From: Periplaneta americana
Taxonomy: Eukaryota; Arthropoda; Insecta; Blattodea; Blattidae
Reading direction: 5' to 3'
Length of the DNA: 64,000 bases
NCBI RefSeq assembly: GCF_040183065.1
Contig: NC_091124.1
Span: forward strand, 65,736,001 to 65,800,000
Of the stretch, positions 43,651 through 54,259 are shown one piece after another. The position numbers were made by a program, and so were the translations under genes. The first letter of the stretch is position 1. Each line of letters begins with the position of its first letter. The notes under the pieces are model-generated. The model was not told the origin of the DNA, did no database searches, and saw only the letters and a list, made by a program, of their open reading frames with translations.

Positions 43651-43795
43651 TTATAACTGTTAGGTTTGGGGGTGAAAATGAGTGAACATAATCTTCTTGT
43701 GGGGTCTGTGTCACAAAAAATATTTTGATAGAAAAACCGAGAAACAGCTGCTGTATAAAAGATATAAGTTAAGCGGATTTTTTCAGCCTACTCAA

Positions 43796-44510
43796 TAGAG
43801 ATGAACAAAACTAAATGCCGCTCTCTTTCGCTGTGTCCGTTGCATTTGTCTTTCGAGTCTCGTCTCGTCATTCTCGTGCGCTTCGAGTCTCGCTCATCAT
43901 TCACGAAATAGCATTTTGTCGGCGTGAAAAGATTTTGTAACTTTGAATAACATATATAATTGAAATAAATAACATTATAAATGTTTAAATGAGACAAAAA
44001 GACAAAAGAGGACAGTATCTCAGTTATCAAAATGTTGTGGTTCTGTTATCACATATTACTTATGGTAAAAAAAAACAATTCTCAAATAAATTTTAATGTC
44101 TAAGAAACATAAAAAATAACATTAATATCTTTTTACTAAAGATTGCACACTTGATCTCAAACATATGAAAAAAAAAATTCCTAGGCTTTTAATAAGGATC
44201 TAGTAATTAAATAAAGACTGGGGAACGGATTATTATACACTGAAAGGTAGAGATGATGTTTAAATAGGCTACTTGATTGTTTATACATATACAACAGTTG
44301 CCAAAGTAGATAAAATTTCAGTCAGGTATAAACAACTGTGACGATTCAAGCCTGCTTGATTTTCGGGACTTCGGGAGTGATCAATCTCGAGTTTCGGAAC
44401 ACTCACAACCAGTCTTTACGTCAAGGATCGACGTAATACAACATTGTCGTGAGGGTTTTCGACTTTGCGGGCGCTGTTAGTCTCGCTTTCTCGATCATTG
44501 TTCATCTCTA
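43796..44510. mobile_element. hAT-type element family 'TAGAGATGAACAA', copy A
   Basis: It starts TAGAGATGAACAA and ends with the inverse, TTGTTCATCTCTA. The flanking octamers CTACTCAA and TTACTCAG match at six of eight positions. Copy B at 63391 shares GCCGCTCTC, GTTGCATTTGTCTTTCGAGT, GGCGTG.AAAGATTT and about 500 bp beyond. No transposase; the minus-strand frame at 43788-44030 covers the first part but has no known motif. Confidence 0.75.
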
Positions 44511-44616
44511 TTACTCAGTGTTTACATGTTAACTTCGCCACTGTTAACTTCTCCTGCTATAGGTCTTACATACCCATGTCTGTACGGAGGGACGATTCTA
44601 TGGACACACACTTGCT

Positions 44617-44647
44617 TGACTTGGCTTGGCTTGGCTTGGCTTGGCTT
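44617..44647. repeat. (GGCTT)n short tandem repeat
   Basis: About five GGCTT units stand in otherwise unassigned sequence (44511-44885). Confidence 0.8.
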
Positions 44648-44885
44648 TACGAGGACTGGATCCAGAACGGGCCCATACATTTAGGCACGCTTTTGCTCAT
44701 TGTGCGCCCTATGCCTTATATATGCAATAATTGTTCAAGTTTGACAGGTGGCCTGGGTGTCATTCGTGAATCCTAAGTCCCTGATAGAAACTAGTTCCAT
44801 TTGTCGAACAAATAGCCAGGGAAACGGAGCCCTAAGCCTTCCTTATATCAGCATTGAAAACCTGTACTATCCCCAGCCTATTTTT

Positions 44886-45085
44886 AACATTGCAGATGAT
44901 AGATGAAATGAGGGGAAGGTGGAGAGTGTTGGTAGATGATAGAGGGAAACGGGTATATCCGAGAGAAACATCCCACAACGTCTGCTTTGTCCACAAATTC
45001 CACCAGGACCTGGCAGGGGATCGAATCCGAGCCCCTGAATGGAAGACCAGCGAGCCAGCACTTGAGCTACAGATACGGCTAAGAA
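44886..45085 (-). mobile_element. tRNA-derived SINE (family 5)
   Basis: The minus strand reads CTGTAGCTCAAGTGCTGGCT (A box), GGATTCGATCCCCTGCCAGG (B box), then GGTGGAATTTGTGGACAAAG, GGGATGTTTCTCTCGGATAT, ACCCGTTTCCCTCTATCATC. The tRNA-like head lies at the right end. The frames across it on both strands are incidental. Confidence 0.65.
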
Positions 45086-45436
45086 ATCGACAAATTTGTG
45101 AGCATCCCCTAGCCTGGGGTCAGAGTATGGGCATCAACTGAGATACACAGGACAGAGCATTAACAAGGGACATGATGTCAAGGTGGAATTCGAACTTATG
45201 AATCTTCGGAAAGCGCCCTCTAAAAGGTGCGCGCCTTAGGTACGTACAAGACGAAGCCTGACTGGTTAACGAGCTTGTCGCTCGTAGTCTATCTGGTCGC
45301 TGGGAAGAAAGCCAGGCTGATCAAAACGAAGCTTGTTTGCATCTACCAGTCAATGTAGCTGAACTTTCTGTAACTGTTTACGGTAACGGGACTTCTTTGT
45401 CTACACTGCGGTGTACTTTTCGTTTCGCTATGTTTT

Positions 45437-45683
45437 TTTTATTTTATTGGGTTATTTTAGGACGCTGTATCAACATCTCAGGTTATTTAGCGTCTGAATG
45501 ATATGAAGGTGATAATTCCGGTGAAATGAGTCCGAGGTCCAACACCGAAAGTTTGCTCGTATTGGGTTGAGAGAAACCCCCGGAAAAACCTCAACCAGGT
45601 AACTTGCCCCGATCGGGAATCGAACCCGAGCCACCTGGTTTCGCGGCCAGACGCGCTGACCGTTACTCCACAGGTGTGAACCG
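45437..45683 (-). mobile_element. tRNA-derived SINE (family 1), well-preserved copy
   Basis: The minus-strand head reads CTGTGGAGTAACGGTCAGCG and GGGTTCGATTCCCGATCGGG, then CAAGTTACCTGGTTGAGG, and the tail AACCTGAGATGTTGATACAG near 45480. It is close to the 13840 copy. A short deletion occurs after CCGAAAG. Confidence 0.9.
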
Positions 45684-45746
45684 TTTAGTTATATTTATTT
45701 GTTCAAAAGCTATAAACGATTCTATTGTTATACTTTTTCTTGCAAC

Positions 45747-46233
45747 GTATTCGGAATCTCACCGGACCAGTGGACCTCAATGACGTCACGCTGCAGCGAA
45801 ATAGGAACAAAACTGCTGGAAGGTTCGATGGCTAACATGGCGGCTCTACAAGTTGTTGTCTGTGCTACGTTAGGAAGATTTTGCGAAATTTCCGTACTGT
45901 CATCTCGTTCAAAGAAAAGAGAGCATGAACAATTTATTTCTTGAACCAGTAGTAATAACTGGTCCGTTGACATGTTCGCTCATAAGCCATTAACATAATC
46001 TTTTTACGTTGTGCTCATTACAAACAATACAACAGAATTAAAGTAGAACACACCGCCATGACACAACAATCTGCTAATTCCCGTCCTATACAAGAACCAG
46101 TCAGATTCAATGATGGATACTGCCGTCACCTCTGCAAGCTGATGGAACCGGTGGAGTATCAGTGACGTCATCGTTGGAATTCGGAACACCGTGATGCCAT
46201 CGGATTGCTCAGCGCTGAGATTCGGAATACGCT
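45747..46233. mobile_element. Candidate TIR element with TGACGTCA at both ends
   Basis: CGTATTCGGAATCTC at 45747 opposes GAGATTCGGAATACG at 46219-46233 with one mismatch in the inverse comparison. Inside each end lies a perfect TGACGTCA palindrome (about 45780 and 46163), the CRE/ATF consensus. No known coding motif occurs, and the target duplication was not found. Confidence 0.45.
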
Positions 46234-46235
46234 GT

Positions 46236-47290
46236 TGGACATTGCTATCGAACGGTTAACAAACTACCATGTGCAACACAAAGATGTAGTTATATGTGAG
46301 GTAATAAATAATATGCCCATTTCGTTTGAAAAAAAAAACCTGAAACCTTTGTATTTCTGTTGTACATTAAAAAGGTGCAATTTTGTTGATTCTCCTGTAA
46401 AATTAGTTTTGATGAAGATGAATGATTTTCAAATTCGCGGATTCAATTATATCTCTCAACTTAATCACCTAACTCCCAATTAAAATTCTGCATGAAACTT
46501 TTATTAATAATCTTCAATAGAATAAAATTATGAAATTACAAACTGATATATATGACGGACAGTAGTGTAAAGTCATATGCTTGCACGGGCGCAGCATTTT
46601 TGGATTGACATACATTTCATTACATCGAATGCATGTCATATCCTGCGGTTGTCATATTTAAAAGTGCGGTTCTATTGTGTTGCCCAACCCTTGAGCATCA
46701 GTAGCTACAAAGGGAGAATATCATAATCACTCACCTCTAGGCGGCGTGCTATAGCGTTTAATTACATCCCCTTAACCTGATACCTGGATGAAAATACACA
46801 GGACAATCCACGAGGGACCAGGTCTATTACAGACAGACACAGTATAAATGTTTATTTGGCGCACCAGCAGAGATTCATTGTTTGTCTTGCTAACATCTGA
46901 AAACACATTAGACGTACATTGCCCGAGAGGAATATAAATTATTCGAAGCAATATAGTTTAAATACTAGTCGTGAAATGTACGTGATTTATTGTATTCATG
47001 ATGTTGAGAAAATACTGGTACTTGGAAACTACCAATGTGGGTGCAGACCAGAGAAATTTATGATAATTCAGACTCACACTCTAAAACAATTAATGAAAAT
47101 AGAACTAAGAATGTAGTGTAAATACGTTAAATATGTACCATCTGATTGTGGACTTTGAAGCCGTGTATGATAACAGCGACAGGAGAAACTAATCACGACT
47201 ATGGAAGAATTTGTACTATAATCTAAGTCAATTAGCTTTACTGAAGCTACTTCTGTAAACCAAAGTGCTACAATAGGTAAAGATATTTAG
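46236..47290. other. Intergenic DNA, nothing recognised
   Basis: I found no supported feature here. Confidence 0.4.
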
Positions 47291-47435
47291 TTACGAAAGC
47301 CGGGGGAATCATTGTACTAACCACACGATATCTCCATTCTGGTTAGATAATCATTCACCTCTGTTTGGGATGTGGACGTGAGGTCAGCAGCTGGCTGATC
47401 GATCGGGGTCCTTAAAGAACAGTAGCGCCATGGGT

Positions 47436-47469
<34 letters not shown>
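47291..47469 (+). mobile_element. 5'-truncated SINE (family 4) with (ATC)n tail
   Basis: It matches the 3' half of the SINE at 31795: GCCGGGGGAATCATTGTACT, CCATTCTGGTTAGATAATCA, GACGTGAGGTCAGCAGCTGG and AGTAGCGCCATGG. An (ATC)n run at 47434-47469 forms its tail. Confidence 0.85.
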
Positions 47470-47604
47470 GAATATTATAAACCTTCATATATCTCTGTGG
47501 ACATATTATTCCATATTGGTAAATCCCAAGATCTAGCCTACATTGAATGAAGATACTTTTATTTAAACAAAAAATATTATAAGTCACCATTTAGAAAATA
47601 AATA

Positions 47605-48581
47605 CAGGGACATCATTTTATTTTTACTTGCATTTTTATTGTACCTGCATTTCTGAATGTACCTCACTCCTACGCCTTCACTAATGTCCTTGCTCCCGTC
47701 AGACACACAAACTTACGGCCGCTGTTGCATTCGAAGTCTTCAAGCACTGAAGTAAACACTGCAGTGTATAGTGCATTTCAGGAATATGGTTGCGTTTTAT
47801 ATAGAAGAAAGAACCTATATTAATAATATCGTACTAAAAATTATATTCAAGAAACGATAAATTCAATTTCAGAGAATATGCTTCAAAATGTTTTTAATAA
47901 TATGCATTAAAGAATTGAAGCCTGCATTGTAATGAACGGTAACCATTTTCAGCAATTTATTTAAAAATTCAGATTAGCTTATTTTGAATTGAGGTGGCTA
48001 GAAGCAAAGGAATGCTAGTGACATTTGTAATAACATGAGTTAAGTGCATCCAGTGTAAGCTAAAGTATCTCAAATTTTAGTGGCAAAGGGATATTTTAAT
48101 CGCATCACACATTAAAATTTAAATAAAAATTTCACCGATATTACGAAAGCTTAAATATTTAAGCCCCATTTTCTCAAAAGTAACTTAAGTGCACTTACAG
48201 CCCTTAACTTATGACCCCCTCAATTTAAATGCGCTCTCTATATTGTATGTTAACAACAATAATTAATATGCTAAATAAAGTAGGCATTACATAACGAACA
48301 TAGCCGCCTGAAAAATTGAGTTTAAAAAAAAAAAATGTTTCTACTCTACTGTATTTTGATAAATTCCGTAAAAGTGATAATCAAACTGAAAATCGTAATA
48401 TCGTATTTTCCTACAACATAAATGGATACACTACTTTTCTCTCCTCCTATGCCTAGTAAACTGATTTGTTTACATATTGCACTAGTAACATCAAACTCCT
48501 GTAATGGAAGGGGGCAACTGAGTTTCCGACTATAGCCAGGTTAATGTTAAAAATGTTGGTAAAAATAAAGTGATGTCCCTG
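47605..48581. mobile_element. TIR element family 'CAGGGACATCATTTT', copy B
   Basis: The ends CAGGGACATCATTTTATTTT and AATAAAGTGATGTCCCTG are flanked by TA at 47603-47604 and 48582-48583. It shares subterminal and scattered internal segments with copy A (22614-23723) but differs in length. No transposase motif was found. Confidence 0.85.
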
Positions 48582-48979
48582 TAGTATTAAACGATCGTGG
48601 ATCAGAATTTGTGTGCAGCAGGTGGGATGTGCATTACTATCGCTCTCGCGTGATGAAATAACTCTGCTAATGTCTCTTTCTTTAAAAAAGCAGACTTGAG
48701 CGATAATAATTCATTTATCTCACTGACTGTTTGCATAAATAACTATTTCAGAACTACTATGTTAAACTATTACCTTGTCCTTGTAAATTTCAATTTAGAG
48801 ATCTGAAACTTCTCAGTACACTGTAACAATCTCTCTTACATTATAATAACACCGAATAAGGTCTATTTGCATTTTTAGAAGTGCAATTTCCGTATCGGAG
48901 GTGGCAGTTGTTTTCGCAAGTTGGTCCGCTTTTCGTTTCCTGTGGTTGCGGTGTGCCCACTAGTTTAGTATTTAGTAGT

Positions 48980-49200
48980 ATTTATTTATTTAACCTGGTA
49001 GAGATAAGGCCGTCAGGCCTTCTCTGCCTCTCTACCAGGAGATTCCAACTATAATATGAAGAATAAAAGTACAATTAGTATTACATTTACAATTAAAATT
49101 ACAAATAAAATTAAAATTAGTATCAAATTTACAATTACAATAAAAATCAAAGTACGGAAAGACTACCTGACTAATTAAAGCTAGATAATTTATCAACAGT
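48980..49200 (-). mobile_element. CR1/L2-like LINE 3'-end fragment
   Basis: It reads TTATTTAACCTGGTAGAGAT followed by the 3' hairpin AAGGCCGTCAGGCCTT (49006-49021) and TCTCTACCAGG, the same 3' end as at 1105 and 49332. Repeats of AATTACAAATAAAATTAAAA follow. It is a short 5'-truncated copy next to the larger one. Confidence 0.75.
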
Positions 49201-49262
49201 AATCTCACTAGACGTTTTGATTTATCTAGAGAAAATCAAAACTCGAGTGGGATTTAATTGAC

Positions 49263-49263
<1 letters not shown>

Positions 49264-49331
<68 letters not shown>
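49264..49331. repeat. (AAT)n microsatellite at LINE 3' end
   Basis: This run directly abuts the LINE 3' end at 49332 and corresponds to its (ATT)n tail on the minus strand. The poly-Tyr frame here is an artefact. Confidence 0.95.
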
Positions 49332-49333
<2 letters not shown>

Positions 49334-51010
49334 TTTATTTTAGCTGGCAGAGTTAAGGCCGTAAGGCCTTCTCTTCCACTCAACCAGCAAAAAGTGTATA
49401 TACATATGCATGAACTTACAAAGAATCCAACAATTTGATTTAGATGAGAGTTACATGTATACAAAAGTTATTTACAAATTAAACAACAAAATACTATGAA
49501 CTATTAATTAAACACTGAAATAAACTGTGTAGCAGAATTAAACTAAAATACATAGAATGTTAATATATTTCAAATAATATTAGATAATAGAAAGAGATTA
49601 TTACGAGACAATTAAAATACAGCACAATCAGGATGATGTCTAAAGAAAAAAGTAACAATGTAGTCAGTGATAGTTTAAATCAGTATGATTGGAGTGAAAT
49701 GCTAATAAGGTTATCTTTTAAGCTGTTCTTAAAGGTGTTTATTGTCTTGCAGCCCCTAATACTTTGTGACAAGGAATTCCATTGACGCGAGGTGGATATT
49801 GTAAAAGATGATGAATAACAAGATGTTCTATGAAGAGGTATACTTAGCGTGCCACAGATAAGTGATCTGGTATTTACATCGTGGTTAGAGTATAGATAAG
49901 AGAAACGAGACGAAAGGTAATTTGGTGTTGAAGTGTGCAGAATTCGAAAGAGTAAAGACAAAGTTCTACGTTCTTTAAGTCGGAGCCACGAGAGACTTGC
50001 GAAGGACGGTGATATGTGATCATACCGTCGGATGTTGCACACGTATCTGACGCACATATTCTGAGCTCGCTGTAACTTGACTGACAATTCAGAACTTAGG
50101 TCACTTAACAAAACGTCACAATAATCGAAGTGCGGCGTTACTAGGGTTTGCACTAGGGTAAGTTTTAGTTGCTGGGGCAAGAAGTTTCTCAAGCGACTCA
50201 AACAGTGAATGGAGGAACAGATTTTTTTATCGTTTCTTTAACTTGAAAATTCCAACTTACATTATTATAAAAAAAGAAGCCAAGATTTTTTACGACAGAT
50301 GAATAAGGGATTAGCGTGTTGTTAAGGGTAACAACTGAAAGATTACTGTTATTAAGGGAGTTAACTAAACGCTTATGTCCAATAATTATGGCTTGAGTCT
50401 TACTTGGATTAAGTGCGAGTCCGAAATTGGCCGCCCAAGTGGAGACAGTGGCTAGGTCACAATTTAACTTGTCAATCGATTCATTGATCGTATTGGGTCT
50501 GGAATGTATGTAAAGTTGTAGGTCGTCGGCATAGAGGTGATATCGGCAATACTGTAAGTTCTTTGATACGTCATTAATGTAGATAGAGAAAAGTAGTGGT
50601 CCTAATACGGAGCCCTGCGGCACTCCCGCCTTTGTGCATCTCCATTAGGAGAATTGATTATCAAGTGAAACACACTGTTGGCGGTCACGTAGGTAGGAGT
50701 CCATCCAGCTCAAGGTATTGTCTGACAGGTGCAAAGCCTTCATCTTTGCAAGAAGCAAGTCGATATCAACAGAACCAAAGGCATTGCTGAAATCGAGAAG
50801 AGTTAGTGCCGTTACTTCACCCCTATCCATAGCTTCACGGATGTCCTCAGTCACTTTAAGTAGGGCTGTACAAGTGCTGTGTCCATGTCTAAAACCCGAT
50901 TGATAGTCATCAAGGAGTTTGTGTTCGTCGAGATAGTTCATTAGTTGTCCATGTACAATATGTTCTATTACACGATTAGAAGAAAGTATATAAAGATTAG
51001 AAGTAACGAA
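49332..51010 (-). pseudogene. CR1/L2-like LINE, RT domain retained (YADD), two frameshifts
   Basis: On the minus strand three consecutive frames cover most of a reverse transcriptase. 51019-50645 gives RVIEHIVHGQLMNYLDEHKL, DDYQSGFRHGHSTCTALLK and LLDFSNAFGSVD. 50623-50198 gives MPQGSVLGPLLFSIYINDV and the catalytic YADDLQLY with the thumb KTQAIIIGHKRL. 50201-49680 gives VQTLVTPHFDYCDVLLSDL, YDHISPSF and SRQWNSL up to a stop. Frames break near 50635 and 50200. The start corresponds to the middle of the RT fingers, so the endonuclease is missing (5' truncation near 51000). The 3' UTR holds the hairpin at 49355-49370 and the (ATT)n tail. In this group the RT primes from nicked target DNA; this copy is dead. 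Confidence 0.9.
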
Positions 51011-51411
51011 GTACTCCAATACAATAAAATATTAATTGACTTACGAAAATACAACTGTCTTCAAATGTTTTTTATACCATCTCAACATTACAAATATTAC
51101 GCTAGATGCATGCTAGATGGCAGTAGTGAACAATGCCTTCTCGTCGAGGTCTATACACGATGGCAATGTTACTAGTCAAGAAGGCTTTGTTGATTCAGTT
51201 TCATTTTTATTAAGACAGTGCATTCCACTTCAATTATCCGAATCCCAGTAATCAACGTCACTTGATAGATGATTTTCAATAAGTCTTAATATTAAACAAT
51301 CTCTTATACGTGACTATCCATAATATCATCAGAAGCTATAACATAACCTAACTAATATACACAAGTGTTAGAAAAGTTTTAATTAACGACGATGATATAA
51401 AAAATAAACAT

Positions 51412-51727
51412 GAATAATTTTAAAAGGAATAATTATTGAATGTACAATTTTCAAATTTGAATGTGGTTGGTGGTTAAATTGATGTTATATTGGACGTGTG
51501 CGTAATAGAAGTGGAACTAGTTGATTTAGGCCTACATGGTGTATTCAACTTATTCAGGATTTCCGAATGAATAATTTTAAAATGAATAATTATTGAATGT
51601 AAAATTTTCAAATTTGAATGTGGTTGGTGGTTCAATTGATGTTAGATTGGACGTGTGCGTAATAGAAGTGGAACTCGTTGATTTAGGCCTACATGGTGTA
51701 TTCAACCTATTCAGGATTTCCGAATGG
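51412..51727. repeat. 158-bp tandem duplication
   Basis: Two copies (51412-51569 and 51570-51727) starting AATAATTTTAAAA(G/T)GAATA and ending AGGATTTCCGAATG differ at only a handful of sites. A minus-strand frame crosses the second copy (LLKSYLQINEEHHSEILNRL); no family was recognised. Confidence 0.88.
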
Positions 51728-51858
51728 TGCTCTTCATTTATTTGTAAATAGGATTTCAGAAGATGCATAGGTATGAGCAGTGATTTTTATTAATTCTTGT
51801 TCTTGAATGCCAATGCGAGTCATATTTGAAACTGCTGTGCATCGACTGGAGTGGTTTG

Positions 51859-51861
<3 letters not shown>

Positions 51862-51897
<36 letters not shown>
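51862..51897. repeat. (AT)n microsatellite
   Basis: This is a TA dinucleotide run. Confidence 0.95.
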
Positions 51898-51900
<3 letters not shown>

Positions 51901-52217
51901 ACGTGCAGACCAGCGCAGTTTCAAATGTTGGCAAACAAAGAAACAAATGCTAGGGACGCGATAAAATTAAACAAATGCTAGGGACGCGATAAAATTGTGC
52001 GATAAGCAGCCACGATTGGTTGAAATACGTCCTTTCGTACCGTTTTATTGGTCAAAAGTAGTATGACGTAGTAAGAGTGCAATAGTTATAAAAAAACAAA
52101 GAATATTTTATATTTACTGAATTACAAATTAAACCTAGAATAACAAAATTGTACAGTGATGAAATTACTGGATATTGAAATATTTTGTGATAGATTAAGG
52201 AAACTATTTACAAGAAA

Positions 52218-52604
52218 TCAATTACTGACCAAGTGCCTAGTAAGTTTGCGTTTGAATTCAATTTTATTTCGACAGTCCCTGATGCTAGCAGGTAGCGAAT
52301 TCCAGAGTCTTGGCAGGGATATTGTGAAAGAGGATGAGTATGAGGAGGTGCGATGGGATAGTTCGGAAGAGGCAGACATGGGAGCTTTTCTTTTTAATCT
52401 CAATCCTATGGAGACAGCAATTATGTTGAAATTATTATATTTGTCATTTATTGCGTTCAGCGCAGTTTGCGAGTCGCTGAATATCCGGGCATTTTTGTTG
52501 TTTCCTCTGCACAAACTACCCCAGATTTGATGGCGCGGAGTTCGGCTTGAAAATTGAACAATTTGAGGAGAGTTTGTACAATTTAGGAAATACATGTAAA
52601 TCAT
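52218..52604 (-). pseudogene. Mosaic of a LINE RNase H piece and a CR1/L2-like RT C-terminus
   Basis: The minus-strand frame contains ARIFSDSQTALNAINDK, the DSQxAL motif of RNase H domains found after the RT in Jockey/I/R1-type LINEs, preceded in another frame by QAELRAIKSG. About 25 residues later it switches to SSYSSSFTISLPRLWNSLPA and SIRDCRNKIEFKRKLTRHL, the C-terminal signature of the CR1/L2-like LINE seen at 49.3 kb. These belong to different LINE clades, so the join is a chimera or one insertion ending in another. There is no catalytic core. Confidence 0.65.
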
Positions 52605-53058
52605 TATTGTGCTGTTATATCCAACGATACTAAAACAGCCACCGTCTGTGCGGGAAAAATCGAATCCACTTGACTAGGGGACTTAAAGAACAGCATCTTC
52701 AGTTGGCTTTTGTGAAGTGAAACCAAATTGATTTTGGTATAAGTGACCCCGTCTATACGAGTGAAACGTAACTCGGTCAATCATTAGGTTCTCCATAATT
52801 TTTCCAGAACCGGCAGAGGACAAACTGATCTATGAAATTTGACAGCAAGTTCTGAATTAGTTGCTTGTAAAGGTTATAATAATGTAGGCTTTATATATTT
52901 CATAAAGTTTGTTAATTTAAACATAAGATTGTAATTTCATTTCATTTCATTCCATTAATTCATATGTATAAATTATAAAATAGATTCATTTAAACAAAAA
53001 AAGAAATTATTTATTTTTTTTTTAGTTTCATTTCACTTCATCTATGTACTTTAAATTA
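52605..53058. other. AT-rich intergenic DNA, nothing recognised
   Basis: I found no supported feature here. Confidence 0.4.
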
Positions 53059-53582
53059 TTTTATGCTCGACCATGCCGAAATGTAGTAATTATACACCTG
53101 GTAGCAGACCTTTAATGCATGTCATTAAAGTACACCTACTCATTAAAGGTCAGGTCTTTCAGCCAATGACGACTCAGGTTACAACTGTTCAGCCAATGAC
53201 AGGTCAGCTTTCTACCGTTATAAAACCGCAAGTATCGATTATTCTCGGATATGCAATCGAAAGAGAATTAGCGAAAAGTCACGGAGGCTGGAAATCCAAT
53301 ACTGTCGCAGAAGGTTATGTTCTGTTACTATAATAATTAGCGTTAATTGTAAATAATATTGAAATAAATTCAATTTGTCATCTCGTTTTTCAATGTCTAA
53401 TTTAATTTCAATGTTATCTCTGTAGGTTCTTATGGCCTAGCAAGGTCAATGTGAACATCTGTTCCTCGGAAAAAATCAATACTTTCGCGTCTGCGCACAT
53501 CTCACAACATACGGGACATTGGTCAAGGTCAGATACAAAGAAAATTAATAATATCAAGTTAGAAATATGGTCGAGCATAAAA
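53059..53582 (+). mobile_element. 524-bp TIR element carrying a tyrosine-recombinase-like tail
   Basis: TTTTATGCTCGACCAT at 53059-53074 is exactly inverted at 53567-53582. Inside, a plus-strand frame of 86 codons (53073-53333) starts within the left TIR and ends YAIERELAKSHGGWKSNTVA EGYVLL. HGGWKSxTVAEGY resembles the last motif of tyrosine recombinases of Crypton-type elements, including the nucleophilic Tyr. The rest of the frame is a Gln/Thr/Val-rich stretch with repeated QPMT words. Other catalytic residues (two Arg, first His) are not visible, so any recombinase would be a fragment. Confidence 0.5.
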
Positions 53583-53587
53583 AGTCG

Positions 53588-53711
53588 TATGAAACTCGCC
53601 TATAATGGTAATTAAGAAGCTCGTATGAAAATTATGAAACGAGCGCCAGCTCGTTTCATAAACATCCACACTCGCTTCTTAATTACTATCATTATAGGCT
53701 CGTTGCATAAT
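53588..53711. mobile_element. Hairpin MITE adjoining the TIR element
   Basis: ATGAAACTCGCCTATAATGG and the inverse segment CATTATAGGCTCGTTGCAT are the outer ends; both arms carry TAATTAAGAAG and ATGAAACGAGC around a GCCA centre. The arms are about 60 bp. Confidence 0.75.
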
Positions 53712-54259
53712 GTACTATTAAAATTGTACCTATATAATACTTTAAACATAAGAAGTATAAACACCATGATATGTATTTTATAACCATAACATGCCTATCT
53801 CAGGTAAAATATGGTTCCGAGTAAAATTAGTGTTAATAAATAAGTAAAAACCATTATTTTTTAAGAAAAAAGACCTTAACTTGTTCATTTTATTTATCAT
53901 AGCAACAACAGAGACAAAAACAGAAACAGAAGTTTCTGTGAAAATGAACTCCATTCTTTCTTGAACAAAATTACATTAGTACTTCCATAAACTCACTTCT
54001 AACACAATTATGGGACTTTCAACTCTTTCTTGACTTTTGAATAACCCTTACATTCAAGGTTCATAAATGATAATTCCATGATTGAACCAAGTCCAGACTT
54101 CTATTTTCTGTTACCATGAGCTACTAAGAAAAACAAAACCCTTTCAGAGTCAGCATGATCCCAACTCATTAGTTACGAAGGGAAAAAAATCCCACCAGAT
54201 AACGACTAAAAATTCCACCCTGTGTAGCACATGAGTTGTGTTGTCCTTTGAAAAAGTTT

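Noticed and set aside
44617..44647. (GGCTT)n as telomere-like sequence
   Set aside because: The insect telomere repeat is TTAGG/CCTAA; the five units here are GGCTT and too short.
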